Positions 60,606 through 64,000 of a stretch of DNA of 64,000 bases are shown piece after piece. The notes under the pieces are model-generated. The model did no database searches. It saw nothing but the letters and a program-made list of their open reading frames with translations, and was not told where the DNA came from. The number at the start of each line of letters is the position of its first letter. Positions within the stretch are counted from its first letter, which is position 1. The DNA is from Christiangramia lutea. GTDB taxonomy: Bacteria > Bacteroidota > Bacteroidia > Flavobacteriales > Flavobacteriaceae. The stretch spans positions 1,054,001-1,118,000 of the forward strand of contig NZ_JAKVTV010000001.1 in assembly GCF_022489035.1 (NCBI RefSeq), given 5' to 3'. Position numbers and translations under genes: made by a program.

Positions 60606-62927
60606 ATGGCCCGCACAACAAAAAAATCAAAAAAACCTGCTCATAGCAATCGAAAATATATAGTTGGTTTCTGGACTCTTTTCGGAATAGGCATTCTTGT
60701 TGCCGTGATCATATTTTTACTGGCCGGTTGGGGAGCATTTGGGAAAATGCCAACCTTTGAGGAACTTGAAAACCCTGAAACCAACCTTGCTACCGAGATA
60801 TTTTCTGCAGATGGAGAGACTCTTGGTAAATATTATAGTGAAAACAGGACCCCGATCAAATATGAAGATCTTCCAGATCATTTGGTACAGGCTTTAGTGG
60901 CAACAGAGGATGAAAGGTTTTATCAGCATGCCGGGATCGACGCCAAAGGAACCGTTCGTGCTGCCGTATTTTTAGGAACTCGTGGAGGCGCCAGTACAAT
61001 TACCCAGCAGCTGGCAAAGCAGTTGTTTACTGAAGATGTGGCTCAGAATAATATTCAGCGTGTATTTCAAAAGGTGAAGGAGTGGGTGATCTCCACCAGG
61101 CTAGAACGCCAGTACACTAAGGAAGAGATCATTACCATGTACTTCAATAAGTATGATTTTGTATACCAGGCGGTTGGTATACGTTCAGCTTCAAAAATAT
61201 ATTTTGATAAAGAACCAAGGGAACTGAAGATCGAGGAATCTGCCGTATTGGTAGGAATGCTTAAAAATTCGGCTTTATACAACCCAATGAGAAGACCGGA
61301 ACTGGTTAAATCCAGAAGAAATCAGGTTTTCGAGCAGATGAATCGTAATGGTTTTATTTCAGAAACCGAAATGGATTCTCTTCAGAAATTACCAATGAAG
61401 ATCGAGTTCACCCCGGAAGGGCACGACGAGGGAATGGCCACTTATTTCAGAGCTTATTTACAAGGATTCATGAAAGACTGGATTGATAAAAATCCGAAAC
61501 CTGACGGAAGTGAATACAGTCTTTACCGCGACGGATTAAAGATCTATACCAGTATTGATTCGAAAATGCAGGAATATGCTGAAGAAGCTGTGACCAAACA
61601 TATCTCGCATCTCCAGAAGGAATTTGATCGCCAGAATGAAAATAATCCAACTGCACCTTTCAGGGATATCGATAATAGTGAGAAAGAAAGCCTGGTAGAA
61701 AGTGCCATGAAAAGATCCGAAAGATGGAGAAAAATGAAAGATGAGGGTAAATCTGAAAAAGAGATAAGGGAATCCTTTACCAAGGAAGCCGAAATGAGAG
61801 TATTTAGCTGGAATGGAACGATAGATACAGTGATGACTCCTCATGACTCCATTTTATATTATAAATCATTCTTACAGGCAGGGATGATGTCTATGGTTCC
61901 TCAAACCGGAGAGGTGAAAGCATGGGTTGGTGGTACCAATTTTAAACATTTTAAGTATGATCACGTGAAGCAAGGGAAGAGACAGGTAGGATCTACCTTT
62001 AAACCTTTCGTTTATGCCACGGCTATAGATCAGCTTAAGTTCTCACCTTGTGATACATTACCAAAATCAAGATTTACAATAGAAGCTGGTAAGCATGGAA
62101 ATCAAAATGACTGGTCTCCAAAAAATGCGGGAGCCAATGATCCAAAAGATTATGAAGGGATGGTATCTTTAAAAGATGCCCTGGCCCAATCTATAAATAC
62201 TGTTACAGCTAGATTAATAGATAAGACCGGACCTAAGCCAGTAATAAATCTTGTTGAAAAACTTGGTGTGGATGTATCCAATATTCCTGAAGTACCATCA
62301 ATCGCTTTAGGAACGCCAGATATCAGTCTTTTCGAGATGGTATCAGCTTTTAGCACCTTTGCAAATCAAGGCGTTTATGTAAAGCCTATTATCGTGAACA
62401 GGATCGAAGATAAGAATGGAACAGTTCTATATCAGCATGTTCCTGAAACCAGGGACGTACTTAGTAAAGAAGCTGCTTATGTTACTGTTAATCTTCTGGA
62501 GGGTGTTACCCAATCTGGTTCAGGAGTAAGGCTTAGAGGAACATGGGCTAAGGGACGTAAAGATTATGAAAGAGCAGTTACAGGTTATCCTTATGATTTC
62601 AAAAACCCGATTGCCGGTAAAACTGGAACTACACAAAACCAGAGTGACGGGTGGTTCATTGGAATGGTACCAGATCTTGCCACTGGGGTTTGGGTTGGTG
62701 CCGAGGACAGATCAGTCCATTTCCCAGGAATTACCTACGGGCAGGGGGCTACTATGGCCCTGCCAATCTGGGGAATGTATATGAAAGACGTTTATGCCAA
62801 CGAAGACCTTAAGGTGTCTAAAGAGGCCTTTGAAAGGCCTGAAAATTTGAGTATCCAGGTGAATTGTCACGAATATGGTGCTGCCAGAAAAACTGATAAT
62901 TCTGTTCCTGATGAACTTGATTTTTAA
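60606..62927 (+). CDS. Class A penicillin-binding protein 1A-like
   Basis: 773 residues. The N-terminal transmembrane helix (about 22-44) precedes a GT51 glycosyltransferase domain: ATEDERFYQHAGIDAKGTVR near 98-117 and ASTITQQLAKQLF near 130-142. The transpeptidase domain has the SxxK motif in GSTFKPFVYA near 457, SIN near 524 and KTGTTQN near 673. It polymerises and cross-links peptidoglycan from lipid II. It follows gldH by 14 bases, a linkage seen in other Flavobacteriaceae from memory. The downstream gap of 107 bases has no clear terminator. Confidence 0.95.
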   Translation: MARTTKKSKKPAHSNRKYIVGFWTLFGIGILVAVIIFLLAGWGAFGKMPTFEELENPETNLATEIFSADGETLGKYYSENRTPIKYEDLPDHLVQALVATEDERFYQHAGIDAKGTVRAAVFLGTRGGASTITQQLAKQLFTEDVAQNNIQRVFQKVKEWVISTRLERQYTKEEIITMYFNKYDFVYQAVGIRSASKIYFDKEPRELKIEESAVLVGMLKNSALYNPMRRPELVKSRRNQVFEQMNRNGFISETEMDSLQKLPMKIEFTPEGHDEGMATYFRAYLQGFMKDWIDKNPKPDGSEYSLYRDGLKIYTSIDSKMQEYAEEAVTKHISHLQKEFDRQNENNPTAPFRDIDNSEKESLVESAMKRSERWRKMKDEGKSEKEIRESFTKEAEMRVFSWNGTIDTVMTPHDSILYYKSFLQAGMMSMVPQTGEVKAWVGGTNFKHFKYDHVKQGKRQVGSTFKPFVYATAIDQLKFSPCDTLPKSRFTIEAGKHGNQNDWSPKNAGANDPKDYEGMVSLKDALAQSINTVTARLIDKTGPKPVINLVEKLGVDVSNIPEVPSIALGTPDISLFEMVSAFSTFANQGVYVKPIIVNRIEDKNGTVLYQHVPETRDVLSKEAAYVTVNLLEGVTQSGSGVRLRGTWAKGRKDYERAVTGYPYDFKNPIAGKTGTTQNQSDGWFIGMVPDLATGVWVGAEDRSVHFPGITYGQGATMALPIWGMYMKDVYANEDLKVSKEAFERPENLSIQVNCHEYGAARKTDNSVPDELDF

Positions 62928-63034
62928 TTATTTCTCAATAAAATAAAAGGTTTTCTTTAATAAATTAAGGAAGTCGGCAAATAGCATTGTAACCACATTT
63001 TTATTTTCGTATTTTCGGTTAAAATTCTGAAAAA

Positions 63035-63733
63035 ATGATCATAAAAACAGTTGATAACGTACAGGAAGCTGTTGATGGGGTTAAGGACGGAATGACGTTC
63101 ATGCTTGGTGGTTTCGGTTTATGCGGAATCCCGGAGAATGCGATTTCTGAACTTGTTCGTCTCAATGTAAAAAACCTTACCTGTATTTCTAATAATGCCG
63201 GGGTAGACGACTTTGGTTTAGGACAATTACTTCACAAAAAACAGATCGATAAAATGGTTTCTTCCTATGTGGGGGAAAATGCCATTTTTGAAAAACAAAT
63301 GCTTAGCGGTGAGCTTGAAGTAGAGCTTATTCCGCAGGGAACTCTAGCTGCCAGATGCCAGGCCGCTCAACAGGGTTTTCCTGCTATCTATACACCAGCT
63401 GGTTACGGTACTGAAGTTTCCCTTGGAAAAGAAACCCGTGATTTTGATGGAAAAATGTATGTACTTGAAAAAGCGTTTAAGGCCGATTTTGCCTTTGTTA
63501 AAGCCTGGAAAGGTGATAAGGCCGGTAACTTGATCTTTAAAGGAACTGCCAGGAATTTTAATCCGGTAATGTGCGGTTCTGCAAAAATCACTGTTGCTGA
63601 GGTTGAGGAACTCGTTGAACCTGGGGAATTAGATCCTAACCAGATCCATATTCCGGGAATCTTTGTACAGCGAATATTCCAGGGTAAGGATTACGAGAAA
63701 AGAATTGAGCAGAGAACGGTTCGTTCTAAATAA
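63035..63733 (+). CDS. scoA: 3-oxoacid CoA-transferase subunit A
   Basis: 232 residues. The family signature is [20 protein letters not shown] near 22-41, and [20 protein letters not shown] near 51 is also typical of CoA-transferase alpha subunits (ScoA/AtoD). With subunit B it moves CoA from succinyl-CoA to acetoacetate or similar. Subunit B is expected immediately after, but a four-helix-bundle gene begins there instead. The window ends before it can be seen whether scoB follows. Confidence 0.93.
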   Translation: MIIKTVDNVQEAVDGVKDGMTFMLGGFGLCGIPENAISELVRLNVKNLTCISNNAGVDDFGLGQLLHKKQIDKMVSSYVGENAIFEKQMLSGELEVELIPQGTLAARCQAAQQGFPAIYTPAGYGTEVSLGKETRDFDGKMYVLEKAFKADFAFVKAWKGDKAGNLIFKGTARNFNPVMCGSAKITVAEVEELVEPGELDPNQIHIPGIFVQRIFQGKDYEKRIEQRTVRSK

Positions 63734-63768
63734 ACCAATTAATAAATGAATCAATTAATCAATGGAAT
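63734..63768 (+). repeat. Mini-repeat leader before the four-helix-bundle gene
   Basis: Short units based on AATTAAT and AATCAAT are repeated (CCAATTAATAAATGAATC, then AATTAATCAATGGAATC) between the scoA stop and the next ATG. They resemble the repeats that flank small inserted genes in Flavobacteriaceae, from memory. Confidence 0.45.
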
Positions 63769-64000
63769 CTAGAAAGAATATTGTTCTGGAGAAATCCATT
63801 GATTTTTCACTGGAGCTCATAAATTTCTGTGAAGCCCTGAAAAGTGAAAAGAAATATGTGATTGCAGACCAGCTTTTACGTTCAGGTACAATTATAGGTG
63901 CAAATGTTCATGAGGCTCAAAATTCAGAGAGTAAATTGGATTTTATCCATAAAATCAAAATAGCTTTAAAGGAACTTGAGGAAACTAAGTACTGGATGAC
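63762..64000 (+). CDS. Four-helix-bundle protein (S23/IVP family), 3' truncated
   Basis: About 79 residues are visible before the window ends: MESRKNIVLEKSIDFSLELI, then NFCEALKSEKKYVIADQLLR with SGTIIGANVHEAQNSES and FIHKIKIALKELEETKYW. That pattern is the four-helix-bundle family related to the proteins encoded in intervening sequences of 23S rRNA and to Avd of diversity-generating retroelements. Function unknown. It starts 28 bases after scoA. An ATG at 63747 is out of frame. The gene is apparently inserted into a CoA-transferase operon. Confidence 0.85.
   Translation, partial: MESRKNIVLEKSIDFSLELINFCEALKSEKKYVIADQLLRSGTIIGANVHEAQNSESKLDFIHKIKIALKELEETKYWM

Overview
The window is a stretch of low-GC chromosome (roughly 37-40% GC by eye) from a marine-type member of the Flavobacteriaceae (Bacteroidota), most like Gramella/Christiangramia. 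Supporting evidence: the promoter element TAnnTTTG recurs upstream of many genes, there are few strong Shine-Dalgarno sites, TTG starts recur, and Bacteroidota-specific families are present (GldH, SprE/PorW, DUF4175, DUF4837, DUF4254, DUF4292, DUF5687, DUF6341/DUF6427, HU-CCDC81/SPOR). No rRNA, tRNA, CRISPR array, prophage or insertion sequence was seen. The content is almost all core genome, densely packed, and no stretch over about 220 bases lacks a gene.

Layout: 1-2.9 kb holds the tail of an unknown gene, an SPFH/band 7 protein and gltX. 2.9-9.4 kb is a + strand run of a large DUF4175 coiled-coil membrane protein, ybeY, mnmG and a methyltransferase, with two perfect parS-type 16-mers bracketing mnmG; this suggests proximity to the replication origin. 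9.6-15.7 kb has an OmpH/Skp-like lipoprotein, a DoxX-like protein, holB, pgk, an MltD-like LysM transglycosylase and a DUF4837 lipoprotein. 15.7-20.2 kb has tatA, an M23 peptidase, a GH3-family protein and a DUF6909-like protein. 20.2-24.7 kb is a small sugar/polysaccharide block (rmlC, rmlD, UDP-glucuronate decarboxylase, GT2, CapK-like ligase). 24.7-32.4 kb has purD, DUF6341/DUF6427, DUF4254, a GT9 heptosyltransferase-like gene, a PaaE-like reductase and a DUF5687/ABC-ATPase pair.

32.5-41.2 kb links gliding/type IX secretion (sprE), a bactofilin and the ATP synthase genes atpZ-like, DUF6168-like, atpB, atpE, atpF, atpH, atpA and atpG; atpD and atpC are not here. 41.3-48.1 kb is an envelope block: a lipoprotein, a flippase, dut, a sugar nucleotidyltransferase, a TPR protein, a DUF4292 lipoprotein and an EnvC-like murein hydrolase activator. 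48.1-53.9 kb has two unknown envelope proteins, a thioesterase, an HU-SPOR protein, dprA, trpS and plsC. 53.9-57.5 kb is a minus-strand run of recA, a lipoprotein, an ECF sigma factor and a protein joining an anti-sigma-like N-terminus, one membrane segment and a C-terminal beta-barrel. 57.7-64 kb has trhO, a ricT-like PSP1 gene, gldH, a class A PBP, a CoA-transferase alpha subunit and the start of a four-helix-bundle gene.

Most promising for follow-up: the parS pair (one copy written into the last codons of ybeY); the possible two-membrane anti-sigma/barrel protein; a perfect 24-bp palindrome between recA and trhO; the four-helix-bundle gene with its mini-repeat leader; the repeat-rich atpA-atpG spacer; and several genes whose -7 element sits almost on the start codon. 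I found no clear multi-gene system that is wholly new. Family names come from recognition of the protein sequences; no database search was possible.
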